In this document: positions 32,707 through 43,822 of the stretch, in pieces | Layout: the number at the start of each line of letters is the position of its first letter | Position numbering within the stretch: position 1 is the first letter of the stretch | Origin: Oscheius tipulae | Taxonomy: Eukaryota; Nematoda; Chromadorea; Rhabditida; Rhabditidae | Direction of reading: 5' to 3' | Length of the DNA: 64,000 nucleotides | Assembly: GCA_037178975.1 (NCBI GenBank) | Contig: JASJZH010000006.1 | Location: 1,984,001 to 2,048,000, forward strand | Translations under genes and position numbers: made by a program | The notes under the pieces: model-generated | Seen by the model: only the letters and a program-made list of their open reading frames with translations | Databases searched by the model: none | What the model was told of the DNA's origin: nothing

Positions 32707-34311
32707 ATGAATCGGTCGGGCGAGTTTGAAAATATAATGTCGAGGTTCAGGTGGGTGTTTTTTTATTACTTTCATCTTGCTTTGTCCTTTTCAAAGGCGA
32801 GAACAAATTCAGTTTGGTCTTACTATTTTACTATCTCTGATATTTGGTTTGTCGCATGTATCCTCATTTCAATCGAAAAATCCACATTTCGCTACTTTTG
32901 AAGCGAAATTTAGCTATGACCGTTTCAAAAATCGTACAGTATCCTGTTCATTTTCCTTGACTCATTTCTGCAATTTTTCGGCATCATATTGTTCAAAAGT
33001 TCCTATTCAAAAGAATTGGGAAAAATGTGGCATTCGTTCGAACGTAACATAAATCCACAAAAGTAGAATACAAAGTTCGAGACCCACCTTCAACCAAGAT
33101 TTATTTGTCTAATCAGCCGACATATAGACGGCCGCCGACTATTCTCACTCTTCTGGACACATTGACTCCGAGTGACCTGTTGAAAGTCATAAAAAAGGTC
33201 TATATTCTACCAAAATCCCCATTCAAACATGAGCTTTAGATGAATCCAACTACCTACACGAGAACCAGAAGGGCATCTAAACAACTGAACATTTTCGCGG
33301 AGAGACACGTGATCGTTCCGACAATCAAGACTGAAAACCATCAGTTCAATGTAACTAATTTGGTAAGAAAGGTTTTAAAGTTTTTTTGAAAGCAGATTAA
33401 GATTGATAACCCGCGAAAAATGATTGTTTTGATTCAAACAACTCGTAGCGGTCGATTCACGCGATACAACTTGGAAGATGTGGATTTTCGCGGGTTTGCC
33501 CTCTCCAATCTATGCATCCAGGACTTTGATTTTGGGTCAAAGGACGACTTTGGAATAAAGGATGTAAGTATCAGACTGTTTACGAATTTAATTTCCATTT
33601 ATAGACAGGGAAGGAGGAACGGATTGTAAAAATAACCGATTTTCTCATTATGCATGGATGGACAAATGTAAAGATCACCCTGCCGGACACGATGCTTCCC
33701 ATTGTCGAAGCCGTCAAAACACCTCATATCATTCTTGACAGATGCATGGAGATTGACTTCGACGACATTTTACATGTCCAACTAGCTGAGAAGAAGATTT
33801 TCGGGGTGAATGCGAACAGCAATGTTAGGGTAAACACAACTTTTAACCGTTTTAAGGAGTGCTTACAGATGTGGGCGGATAGACGAATGGCTCCTGTACG
33901 ATTCATAACTGTGATGATCAAGTCTTTCAAGGAAGTAGAAGAAGCTACTTTAGAAGACCGAGTAGTCGAGATGCAAAATTTTGTCAATCATGAGACCGCC
34001 GAGCTACCCCTTCTTCATCCATGCCGCGTTGTCGAATCGGAATACTGCAGATGGAACGATATCGTGAGTAGTTTTTGATCATTTTTCAACATTTTTGTTA
34101 GCCTGGAATGTTTAACAATGAAATCTTTCAGTATGTCAAGCTTTGGTCGGCTACAGTAGAACAGGAGGGTCGATCCGCGTCTCTGCTCTACTACATAGTG
34201 AAACGCAAAAGAATCACTCTCTACTCGCGGTTTTATCCACGCCAGCAACAGGTTACCGCAGCTGACATAGCGACTTCATTGGACAGTTATATATTTGAAG
34301 AGATCATATAG
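32707..34311 (+). CDS. F-box-like protein with FTH/FBA-type C-terminal region
   Basis: Exon 1 starts MNRSGEFENIMSRFR. After a long intron, exons give RRPPTILTLLDTLTPSDLLK, VIKK, then NPTTYTRTRRASKQLNIFAE. This resembles an F-box, with the L.P.DLL.VI and the R..SK.L elements. The rest is long and beta/leucine-rich: MIVLIQTTRSGRFTRYNLED, VDFRGFALSNLCIQDFDFGS, FLIMHGWTNVKITLPDTMLP, FKECLQMWADRRMAPVRFIT and a tail LLYYIVKRKRITLYSRFYPR, ending at 34311. Nematode F-box proteins with FTH or FBA domains have this layout. They act as substrate adaptors of SCF ubiquitin ligases. The family is inferred from layout, not from a strict motif match. Confidence 0.5.
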
Positions 34312-34497
34312 TTGTACAGACATATTATAGCATATAAATATTTTGGCAATGTTTTCACTTCAATTACACATAAATGAAACAACGCATGAACTGGGTAAAC
34401 ATATTTACATGCCAAAACTGACGGGGCAACATCTAAGCTTTATAAACTCGATTTGTTGGGGTTCTTATTTTTTTTCTGGCTATTCATCCTTGAGCAT

Positions 34498-35252
34498 TTA
34501 ATTCGCAATTTTGGCCCGACCAATGAGATACGCTTCCAAGAACCCCAGAAAAGTTTGATGAAGCTGGTCACCAGTGGAAAATTCTGTTATTCTTGACAGC
34601 TTCTGTTCGAGCCATTGTATTTTCCCGAGAAACTTTTTGTCCTGATGAATGGTGTATAATCCATCGCCGTACTTGTCATACCTGGACACCAGCTTCATTT
34701 GTTTCTTACTGTTTAATAATATAAGTTCTCAAATAAAGGAAAAATTATTGTGGTTTCGAGCTCTCCAAACCGATCTGGATAGAGAACGCCTTAAATGGAA
34801 GTCAATAATCGATAAATCCGAGTGCAGACTAGCAAGAATTACACGAAACTACTTCAACACTTTTCAAAATGAACGTGTTATTGTTGGACAAAGTGCACTA
34901 CTGCACTTGAACGAAGTTTTCCAACTGTCTCACGATGCCTGTTTATGCAATTCTCCCTAACTAGGAATTTCTTCGCTTCGTCTCTCATTTCCCATAGAGC
35001 GACTGATATCTGATTAGGCTATTGTGTTCATTCAGGCACCCGTTGCCACGAGAGACGGATTTGCCATGCCGCTGCCCGGTATGGGTTTTTAGCAGCATTT
35101 ACTTCGAGCTGCCCTTTTGTCTCAGTTTCTTTTTTCCATTCTGAAAACGTATCTTCTGATTCAGTGAATGCCTCGTGCCAATGGTTTCTCTCCTCGTAAT
35201 CTTTTCCCACAGACTTCATTTCGAAAGGTCTGTTGTTTTTCATAGAGTCCAT
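34498..35252 (-). CDS. Small charged protein, unknown family
   Basis: Exon 1 reads MDSMKNNRPFEMKSVGKDYE through KNPYRAAAWQIRLSWQR. A 30-bp intron leads to ISVALWEMRDEAKKFLVREN and RETVGKLRSSA. The last recognisable exon reads MKLVSRYDKYGDGLYTIHQD, FLGKIQWLEQKLSRITEFST and FLGFLEAYLIGRAKIAN to the stop at 34498. The exon(s) between about 34710 and 34880 are not resolved. The ATG at 35252 overlaps the ATG of the divergent calmodulin-like gene. No function assigned. Confidence 0.5.
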
Positions 35253-35907
35253 GGAAAATTTTAGTTAAAACCATCGAGTGGGAGGCAAGACGCACCGAAC
35301 AGTGCTCAAAACTCAGCGAGTCCTCTCCTGAATCAGGGGCTATTAACTCAGTACTCGGAGGATGAACTACAAGAGTATCGCCAGGTCTTCAACATGTTCG
35401 ACTTTGATCGAAGTGGAGCTATTGATCCGAATGAGCTCGATGCAGCCACTCGGCATCTAGGCTTACAGTTAACAAAGGATGAGCTTACAAAGATTATCGA
35501 CGAGGTCGATCAGCGAGGTAATCACGAAATCGACTTTGATGAGTTCTGCGTCGTTATGCGGCGTCTAACCATGCAGAAGAAGAGTTTCAACGAGCTTGTG
35601 AAGGACTTCGTCACTAAATGTTTCACTGTCTTCGATCGATCCGAGTCGGGAGTAGTGTCCAAAAAGGATTTCTTCCATATTCTGCGAGAGGTCGGAGACA
35701 TAACCGATTCAACAGTCGTCGAAGAGATTTTCAACGAGGTATAAAGTTTTTATCTGAAATTGGTGTCAATTTAGGCTGATGTTGACGGCAACGGACTCAT
35801 CGATTTTGAAGAGTGATTTTGTCCATTGTTATCTAATAAAGCTAACTTTCAGGTTCACAGCGATGGTTCAAAACTACATGCATGAAGACGACTTCGAATC
35901 TACTTAA
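35251..35907 (+). CDS. Calmodulin/centrin-like EF-hand protein
   Basis: Four exons. The short first exon (ATG 35251, MENF) follows a TTTTTCATAG acceptor by five bases and joins in phase through a 53-bp intron to LLNQGLLTQYSEDELQEYRQ. Then come EF1 DFDRSGAIDPNE (canonical), EF2 DQRGNHEIDFDE, EF3 DRSESGVVSKKD and EF4 DVDGNGLIDFEE (canonical), and the tail EFTAMVQNYMHEDDFEST to TAA at 35905-35907. EF2 and EF3 are degenerate at calcium ligands (R/G and S/E at positions 3-5), so probably only EF1 and EF4 bind calcium. It is closer to nematode CAL-type calmodulin-like proteins than to true calmodulin. Confidence 0.85.
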
Positions 35908-36071
35908 TTGAAGAACACTACTGTTTTCAAGAATGAACTATTGTAGTTTCCATTGGTTAATCCCTTGCGTTTGTGTAGCAGGCTAGAAAACTGATAGTGA
36001 TGCTTGCTTACAATGAATTGTCAGCTGCTTTAGTCTGTTCATAGAATCATTTCATTTTCTTTTTGTGTTAC

Positions 36072-37387
36072 ATGCTCCTTCAACTACTCTTCCTCGTCCC
36101 ATACGTCTTGTCCACATGTCCACCAGGCACTCTTTACGAAAGTGTTTACAATAAGTGGGTCTGATATCAGTGCCTCACTACGTTCCTTTATCAGATGCTA
36201 CAAGTTTTTCAATGATTCTGTACCCTTCATTGTAGCTGAACAACGTTGTCAAGACTTTGGTGCGCATCTGGTTGTCCTCCAAAATGCCTTTGAAAACTCG
36301 TACGTATCAGGTATCTGGGGGTGAAAATCCTATAATTATCCTCAAAAATAGGGATTGTTGCGGGCAACACAGCTCCAGCTGCCTACTGGATAGGTGCCAA
36401 TCTTTTGCTGTCCTCCAAATGGACATATACCACGGGTGATAATGCGGTATACATTAATTGGGCACCACAGCAGCCGCAAGATCCTAGTATTTATCAATGT
36501 GCCGCTGTGAAAAACGTCAACAATGTTTGGGTGTAGGTTTCGAAATGACCGTAGGATCAAACACCGGTTTAGGAAAGAGCAATGCTCAGCCCAACGACCA
36601 TTTGTTTGCGCTATGAGTGCGGATGATGCTCCATTTACTGGCATACCGTCTTGTCCAACTTCTATTCCAACCCGTTGTTCCGGTAACCAATGAGAATTAC
36701 TGTTTGAAAACAAAAAATTCAGCTAATACGGTGTGTAGTCACGGATACAACCTATTACTCAGTAATTGCAAATGCTACAAGTTTGTCAAAGAGGAACGCC
36801 AACATAATGAAGCAGAAGCGTATTGTCATAACGATTTTGCAGTTCTTGCCAAAATCGAGGATCAGGAAACTAACGATTTCCTGCTTTCTTTGACCGCTGA
36901 GTACACCTGCGAAAATGGTTGTCCATGGATTGGATTGGAATGTTTTACTCCAACCAATTGCTCTTGGACGGATGGAACATCGCTGTACTCGTTACCCGGC
37001 TCTGGATACAGTAATTTTGCACCAGGTAAATAGAATAGAATTTTTACAAAACAGTGATGTAGTTTTGTAGTTGTCGGCTTGTTGCTCTCTCATACACTAA
37101 TTTCAGGCCAGCCCAGTGCTTCGCCTAATCCTGGCGTATTCATGTATTTAACAGCAGACCTTGCTGGAAAATGGTCGTCGTGGAAATACGATTCAGACGC
37201 TCAGTTCTTCTGTCAAAAAGGTAAGAGTTGCTGGAAAGTTATTCGAACCGTTTTGAGATCCCACAACTCTTCAGCAGCTGAAAGAAGAAACGATCAGAAA
37301 GAAACAGCGACAAAGTTTATGAAAGCAGTGAACAAAAGAAATGAAGCTTTGACAATACTTGTACTATGCAGCAACGAAAATATCTAG
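36072..37387 (+). CDS. Secreted protein with two C-type lectin domains
   Basis: The signal peptide MLLQLLFLVPYVLSTC is followed by domain 1: CYKFFNDSVPFIVAEQRCQD, FGAHLVVLQNAFENSYV, AYWIGANLLLSSKWTYTTGD, INWAPQQPQ, YQCAAV and CSAQRPFVCAM. After a Pro/Thr linker comes domain 2: CSHGYNLLLSNCKCYKFVKE, AEAYCHNDFAVLAKIEDQET, PWIGLECFTPTNCSWTDGTS, YSNFAPG and KWSSWKYDSDAQFFCQK. The C-terminus after FFCQK is basic and may include unspliced intron. WIG, W.DG and the cysteine frame are typical CTLD marks. The calcium-binding EPN/QPD and WND motifs are not clearly kept. Nematode clec proteins are often induced in gut immunity; that role is inference here. Confidence 0.8.
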
Positions 37388-37741
37388 ATGCGGGTATCGC
37401 AACTGTCATCTAGTCATCTGCCGTTCTGTCTATGAATATGCTCGTTTTTTCGAGACTACGAAGTACGATTGTTTAGTGAGATCTTGATTAGAACTTTACT
37501 TCTGTTCTTCTAGGGTCAAGGAACTGAAAATGCTAGTTTGGAAAGATTAACAAGCTTTGCATATTGAGGTTGAGGTCAGATTAATCCTGTAAGGATGGAA
37601 ACAACCTCTAATTACTTCCTCTTAAACACAACTTATCACACCTTTTTCATTCTGTCTCTCTTGTTCCCACGTTCCGAATGATCAACTTCCTTAATAATTC
37701 ATTTGGTTACCGAGGCGTAAAAGTGTTCATTTTGTAGAAGA

Positions 37742-38922
37742 ATGTGGTACGATATCTTTTTCTCTCAAATGACATGGCCAGCAGCAGTTTTTCTCGTAGC
37801 CTTTTTTATTACAACACCTTTGTACATTTTGACGTTATCTGTGATAGTTAGAGCACGGAAGACGGATGATAGATACAGAAGCACATTTTATAATCTAGTG
37901 CTATGCCAGGTAAGGTACGCCTAGAAAGCTTTTTCAAAGTGTAATTCCAGGGATGCGGCGACTTTTTTGCTCTAGTCTGCTATTTTGGCTGCTTTGCGGT
38001 TAGAACATGGGGCTTCTTCAACGCCTTCTACTGGGAATACAGGACCATTATTTCTTCGTTTGGTTTTAACACAAATCAGTATTTTCTAATCTTGCGAATA
38101 TTTGGAGACTTGCTAGTTGCTCTACAAAGATTTGTGGTTCTCTGTACGGATCCTTGCAAGCTAAAATATGTTAGTTACTGGCTCGTGGCCGCACCCAAAT
38201 TTGCAGATAACTGAACACCTAGCTTTTTCAACAGTAGCCTTTATATACGTGGTACCTCCAACGCTTGTTTCCATTCCAGTACTTATAAGATGGGATATGG
38301 GCTATGATTCGCCAGCAACAATGAGAACGGCTGTTAACCCAGATCATCAAGAGGTACTCATTGATTTCAAATGAATCATTCCCTCTTTATAGTTTGTTAA
38401 TTTGTATCAAAGTGCGTACTGTGTCATTATTTTTACAATCTCACTAACAGCCTACTACTCGGTACGTGTCATTCTCAAAATGTCGTCTTCTGGGTAAGCA
38501 GTGGATTTGAACCTGACCACGTTTCTAAAGTAACCTTACTAAAGAAATTCGTCTCTCGTTTATCATGGTCGGTCAATTCGCTATGCTTGTCATGGCTTTG
38601 ATTTTTTTCATTTTGCAATATGTGTATATCGTCCTAGCAATGACGGTAAGGCCATTGTGTTCGATTAGTAGCTGGCTTGCAGGAAATGGTCAGCCAAGTA
38701 GGTAAATACTACCCGATTCTCACAGGCTTTGAGTCATTTGTGAATCCTTGGTTTCACATTCTACTAAACCGAGATATCAGGAGGGAAGTGAAACGTTTTA
38801 TGTCTGGAGAAACAAATGTATGTCGAAATTTCAGAATCAACTATACTGCTTTTTAGAAAGTTAACATCATCCGACCTCAAATGTTCAACATCGGATCTAA
38901 CGCATCTTCTTCACGAATCTGA
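37742..38922 (+). CDS. Seven-transmembrane chemoreceptor, srv-like
   Basis: TM1 is PAAVFLVAFFITTPLYILTL, followed by RYRSTFYNLVLCQ. Exon 2 begins GCGDFFALVCYFGCFAVRTW and runs to ILRIFGDLLVALQRFVVL. Then LAFSTVAFIYVVPPTLVSIP, FVNLYQSAYCVIIFTISLTA, FVSRLSIMVGQFAMLVMALI and EMVSQVGKYYPILTGFESFV with NPWFHILLNRDIRREVKRFM. The tail, phase 0 after a short intron, is KVNIIRPQMFNIGSNASSSR to TGA at 38920-38922. The YRS-FY--L--Q and NPW--L--- NRDIR elements fit the SRV/SRX-type receptors. A second open frame to 39062 overlaps the tail but needs a different splice phase. Confidence 0.75.
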
Positions 38923-39272
38923 GACTAACATCTGTGCATTTTTATGCTTGACTGAGGAAAAGTCATCCTTCTTCTCTGATCTCCCTTTGTACGACAATAT
39001 TGAAATGTTGAACCGTGAACAGTTAGTGTTCTACAATCGTGTATGTCAAGAAATATTTGACTAATAAACAGCTGATTCTCGATAAGGAACTATTAGGCGC
39101 TAACAGTAACCGGTACCTAGGCGCGCAAATGCACGAGATGCCTCTGTCAACAACTGGTTCCGTATCCGTTTATCGTTTCTTATATAAGCAGCATAGTTAG
39201 GCTGCAAGACAGAACACACATAACTTTTTCTATTTTTTTTCGAGAATCAGCACTTTCTTTTTGCTTTCAGAC

Positions 39273-40311
39273 ATGCAGATTCATACGGCCACCTTTGTGG
39301 CCAGCGCTATGAGCGGTGTTGCCCTCATCTGTTGCCTTCTCTCGATGGCCCAGATCTACAACAACGTCCAGGATTTCTGGTCCGAGTTGGATGGAGAGAT
39401 GGATGCTTTCAAGAGCAACACCGATCAGGTTTTCAAAGCAACTTTTTTATACTGATCGGGTATAGATGTGGAAGGATCTCATGACCATTGGGGCAAGCAG
39501 AAAGAAGAGAGATGCCTACGCTGGCTACCAGGCTACCCCTCGTGGTGACAACCCGACTGCTCCGGCAGCCAGTTCTCCTTCTGCCGTTTTCGGTCTACCT
39601 CCTTCTGGCCCTGAACCATCTTCTAGCTGCCAGTGCCATGCCCAGAACAAGTGCCATGCTGGACCACCCGGACCTAAGGGAACCCCCGGTATACCAACTT
39701 TTCAAACCGAAAAATATGTTTTTTAAGGTATTCCCGGACCCAATGGACTTCCTGGTCTTGATGGAAAGCATGGTGTCGATTCCCACGACGTCGAGCCTTC
39801 CTCTCAGGATACTGGAATGTGCTTCTATTGCGCTCCTGGAGCACCTGGATCCCCTGGACCTATGGGTCGTCCTGGAGCCCGAGGAATGAAAGGCCCCGAT
39901 GGACAAGAAGGCCGCCCAGGAAAGGACGGACACCCTGGCCACCCTGGAGAGGTAAGAAGCTGAAACAGGAAATTATTTGGACAATTCCAGATGGGATCTC
40001 CTGGAAACCAAGGAAAGCAGGGAGGAGATGGTATTCCTGGCGAGAAGGGAACTGACGGTAGGAAGCCCATCGGCCGTCCTGGACCAAAGGGACAGCGAGG
40101 AGAGCCCGGAGACGAAGGACCGACTGGAGATGCAGGACATTCGGGACATATTGGTCCAGCTGGACCAAGCGGACCTCCCGGAGGACCAGGAACGGCTGGC
40201 CCCATTGGACTGGATGGCCCTGCAGGAGAAGAAGGAAAGGCTGGCCGCCCTGGACAAGATGCCGAGTACTGCCAGTGTCCCCAGAGAGGACGTGGACACA
40301 ATGGCCGTTAG
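39273..40311 (+). CDS. Cuticle collagen
   Basis: Four exons. ATG at 39273 is two bases after TTGCTTTCAG, so probably trans-spliced. The N-terminal region has a membrane-like stretch TATFVASAMSGVALICCLLS, then the basic processing site SRKKRDAYAGYQ, typical of nematode cuticle collagens. Cys clusters CQCHAQNKCHAG and CFYCAPG flank Gly-X-Y blocks: PPGPKGTPG, then PGAPGSPGPMGRPGARGMKG and on, then a long block from MGSPGNQGKQGGDGIPGEKG to AGRPGQDAEYCQCP. About 300 residues, the normal size. Stop at 40309-40311. It is expected to be secreted by the hypodermis, trimerise and be cross-linked into the cuticle. Confidence 0.95.
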
Positions 40312-40511
40312 AAAAACCTATAGCCGAAATAAATTTTTTGTGTACAAACTATGTTGAAACAGTATTGCTGAATTGCAATTAAGCTTGGGATCTACTTGCA
40401 TCTACTTGCAGTTAATTGCAACTCTATTGACAACTTAGCTTTAAAATAGATTGATCGGACCATGTTTGCGCCTCCGAGCGGCTATCCAAAGAACTTTGGG
40501 TCCGCAGGCAC

Positions 40512-40583
40512 GGCCGAGTGGTCTAGTGGTATGATTCTCGCTTAGGGTGCGAGAGGTCCCGGGATCGATCCCCGGCTCGGCCC
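40512..40583 (+). tRNA. tRNA-Pro (AGG)
   Basis: The acceptor stem GGCCGAG pairs with CTCGGCC. D-arm TGGTCTAGTGG, anticodon loop TTAGGGT (anticodon AGG) on a CTCGC/GCGAG stem, T-arm CCGGGATCGATCCCCGG. Typical eukaryotic tRNA-Pro; no intron. Confidence 0.95.
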
Positions 40584-41539
40584 GATCTTTTTTCCTTCAA
40601 GCTAGTATGTTCTTAGATGAAAAGTTTGCTTTAATAAGTTAAACTAACTCTTACTTGTTCATTTCCCGGTAAAACGCTTACTAAAGACAATAGTGGTACG
40701 GTTCGAGTGGCGGTTCTCTATCTCTCAAACACTATACTTTAGCTCAAAACTCTTTGTTTTTGTTGCTTTTATCATTTCATATTCTTACTCAGCTCATCGA
40801 ACTCTACAAAATGACACGTTACTGACCTCAATCAGATAGAAGGGAACGATTTGCCTCGGCGCGGAATCGAAGCCAAGATGCATGTGGCGCGCGTGCTGGC
40901 GGTGACGACAGCAGTTCACCAAGCGGGTGAGGGGCGCTAACGCCGGAAAGCGCTACGCACAGACGGCTTCTGAGAGACAAAAAGACGCACAGAGACGCGC
41001 GGACGATTTAAAATAGGTCATTTACCTTTTTTGTCTGACGGGTGCTCAGTGAATATAAAGGTCGTATGCAAAACTTTCCTAAACAAATTTCCGGAAGATC
41101 TAGAACGACTATGCCTCACAACCTGGCTTTTTATCGAGGAAGAACACTGAATAAAGTTTGTGTACAAGTAAGGGAAATATTTTTTAGTAGAGACCAGAAA
41201 GAAATTTGTCCGATATACGAGTGGCTCATGCTGAAAACCTCATTATGTAATGATTATTGGTCTCGTTGGACAAATGGGGGTATCACAAATTGTTTTTCTC
41301 TCAAACCATTTCAATTCCCATGTTCACAAGTTAAAATTTTACACGTTATCGTGTATTTCTCTTGGACAAAGGCCTTAGAATGAACATGCCTAATTTTTTC
41401 TCCAGCGTACACCCCATCGGTCAGAGTATTTAACAGCCACATCCATTCGCGTTTCTATTTTCAGAGTGACTCTGTTACCGTTTCACCTGTTTTCAGTCGT
41501 CAATTACCAAGAATCAGTCGCACAAAGCATCGGCGAGTG
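40584..41539. other. Intergenic with GC-rich patch
   Basis: The segment 40850-41010 is clearly GC-richer than its surroundings (cggcgcgg, tggcgcgcgtgctggcgg) and may be a promoter region. The open frame 41042-41383 has no recognisable features. Confidence 0.35.
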
Positions 41540-43201
41540 ATGTCGTCGTTTGATGCCTACATGACCTTCTTCAGCGCAGTCTCACAAGTTTTCAGCTTTC
41601 TATGGATGCTTTCTTCCGTCCGGGCTTATTCCGACAAGTTCTTCGACTATAAACCATATTTGACGTCTCTGGCAGCGACAAGCTTTCTTTTTTCTTTTGT
41701 TTTCAACTGGCTCCTTGACATAGAAGTATTGTTTCCTCACGCAGCCTTCAAAGTCACCGGATTTCTGCAATATGCTCCAGATATACCGTCTTCTCGGATG
41801 CTGATTGTAAGACTAAATATCAAAATACAAGAACTTAATCTCAGATGACTATTACATTTGTGTTTATTGGTCATTACGGGTTTGTTGTTTTTGAAATGAT
41901 CTGCGTGAGAGTACTTGTAGTTTACCAGAAACATGGATCTGTAAAAAGGTACAGAAAAAATTTGTAAGCTTTTAAATCCTTCTGTTTACACTCAAGATTC
42001 AGTAGAGTTATTTGCAATTGTCTATCTGTCGGAATGACTGGAAGTGGTGGTGCAGCTTTGGCTTTTTACGATATGGGAAGATATGAGGTTTGATCAATTT
42101 TGAGATCTTGGATTACTGTATTAAAAATATAAATATGGCTAAAAAGACACATTCTCTTATACACGCGATTATCAAAATAGTTTTAGTGAACTGTTTTTGT
42201 TTTATCACTCACTTTGATATTATTTAGTATACTATCTAGTATCAAAGTCCAAAGTAGCACCCGTTCATCCTCAATGTCAAAAACCAGATATGGCGTCGTG
42301 AAAATTCATTTTGCTCGCTGCAGGTGCTATAGAATCTGCGAGGCACGTTTAACTGTTGCCAGGTGTTACAGACTCTGATTGTTATGTTTAAGATACTTAC
42401 CAATGCGGAAACCTACTGGAACACGACAACAACTGAGGGAACTATTTTCGCTATGACAACAACATTGGTCCAATTTCAAAATTTAGGTAAGTACAATTAG
42501 TTACTTTCTAGTCTATGGTTTCAGCATCATACTGTATAATGTTATCCGCCTGGTGCAGTATTCTAGGATTACTTATTTGTTACGTTGCTTATCCAACTGC
42601 AAAAAGAAGACAGAACAATCTGAACACGGATACACATAACAACGAGAAGCCGTTCACTATCTTTTTGATGGTTCAGGTCAGTTAAAAAAGCACTGACAAT
42701 GTTTTCCAGTGCCTGATGCCGATGTTCTGCATGTGTTCCTTTTTTCTTGCTGCAGTTCTAAGTTGGTCGACGAAGGCTCAAGACAATCGACATATCAAGT
42801 ATATTCCACGACTCTGCTGGATTTTTTATCCGTTCCTCGCCAGTTCTAGTGCTATGCATTATATTGAGCCCTACAGACGGTACATTTCCCGGCTTTTTGG
42901 ATGTACGCGCCGAGCGCATAGTGTCGTACCGAGTATTGTTGTTCATGGAGCAGAAAACTCGGGACCTGGCACTGCTGCAGCAGCATCTGTTGCGACTCTC
43001 CCGACACTGGGAGCTGTGACTTCGGAACAAGAGGGTATTCATGGAATCGAAGTGGAGGGTCATCAACCTCAAGATTCTCTTTCTGCGTGGCTAACAGTTC
43101 GAGAAGCAGAAACGCCAAGAAGAATGAGCTTAGCTACAGAGGTCATCCAAAACCGACAACAGAGACCATCGGTCTTCTCAAGACTCAGCTGTTTGTTGTA
43201 A
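41540..43201 (+). CDS. Seven-transmembrane chemoreceptor, srd-like
   Basis: TM1 DAYMTFFSAVSQVFSFLWML, TM2 LTSLAATSFLFSFVFNWLLD, then FPHAAFKVTGFLQYAPDIPS. Exon 2 MTITFVFIGHYGFVVFEMIC with VRVLVVYQKHGSVKRF. Later exons CNCLSVGMTGSGGAALAFYD, ASYCIMLSAWCSILGLLICY, and CLMPMFCMCSFFLAAVLSWS. TM7 is IPRLCWIFYPFLASSSAMHY with IEPYRRYISRLFGC, followed by a long Ser/Ala-rich cytoplasmic tail to TAA at 43199-43201. The PYR after TM7 and the order of blocks are shared with the genes at 11670 and 45857. Receptor of environmental chemicals by family; ligand unknown. The exon between about 42350 and 42490 is less certain. Confidence 0.75.
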
Positions 43202-43822
43202 CATGTATACAATTAGTAAAGTGTCTTATCTGAAGATTAAATTTATCATAAAGTTTTAGGGCTTATCGCATTAACGAAACTGTCCACCACGTGTGGGTCA
43301 AAATTTTCTGATTACTTCGAATTAAGCCCAGTACGAAAGCCATTGCTTTCTTGAATACGAATTGGTATATCAACAAACCTTCTCTGAAGGCCAAATGTAG
43401 AAAGCTGATCTTCACATAAACGCACAATTTTAATGAATGATTAGCTGACAACGAGGGTTTGACAATCAACAAGGAAATATCAGCAGTTGTGTTCCCTAAA
43501 AACGCCAAAGGCAAACCAAGGAGCTTTCTTGCTCTGCACTTAATGCAATGTTAATCGTTTGTTTTCGAGCTATGGTATGCTAACCCAAACCTGTATGGTG
43601 TTTAGTTCGTCACATTATTCAACGTACCTACATAATCACAGATCAGCACACAGGTTGTGTACAATTTTGTTGGTGTTCGTTACCACTTCCAAACAATCAG
43701 CTGATATCAGTTGTGCCAGCGTTTTTGCCCACTGTATAGTGACCCTCCGGGTTTGCACTTATCAGCTTTTCCCTTTCGCCTTATTTAAGCAGCTTGATAA
43801 CTTCAGCTAGTAGTCACTTGCC
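43202..43822. other. Intergenic, upstream of gana-1
   Basis: No exon supported. Near the ATG there is TTATTTAAG about 50 bp upstream, a possible TATA-like element. Confidence 0.35.

Noticed and set aside
38816-39062. Alternative C-terminus of the srv-like receptor
   Set aside because: Needs a splice phase that the visible donor does not give; the phase-0 tail ending at 38922 fits.
39825-40301. 158-codon minus-strand frame rich in Gly/Pro and other frames across the collagen
   Set aside because: Mirror frames of Gly-X-Y repeats; the plus-strand collagen with its processing site and Cys clusters is the real gene.
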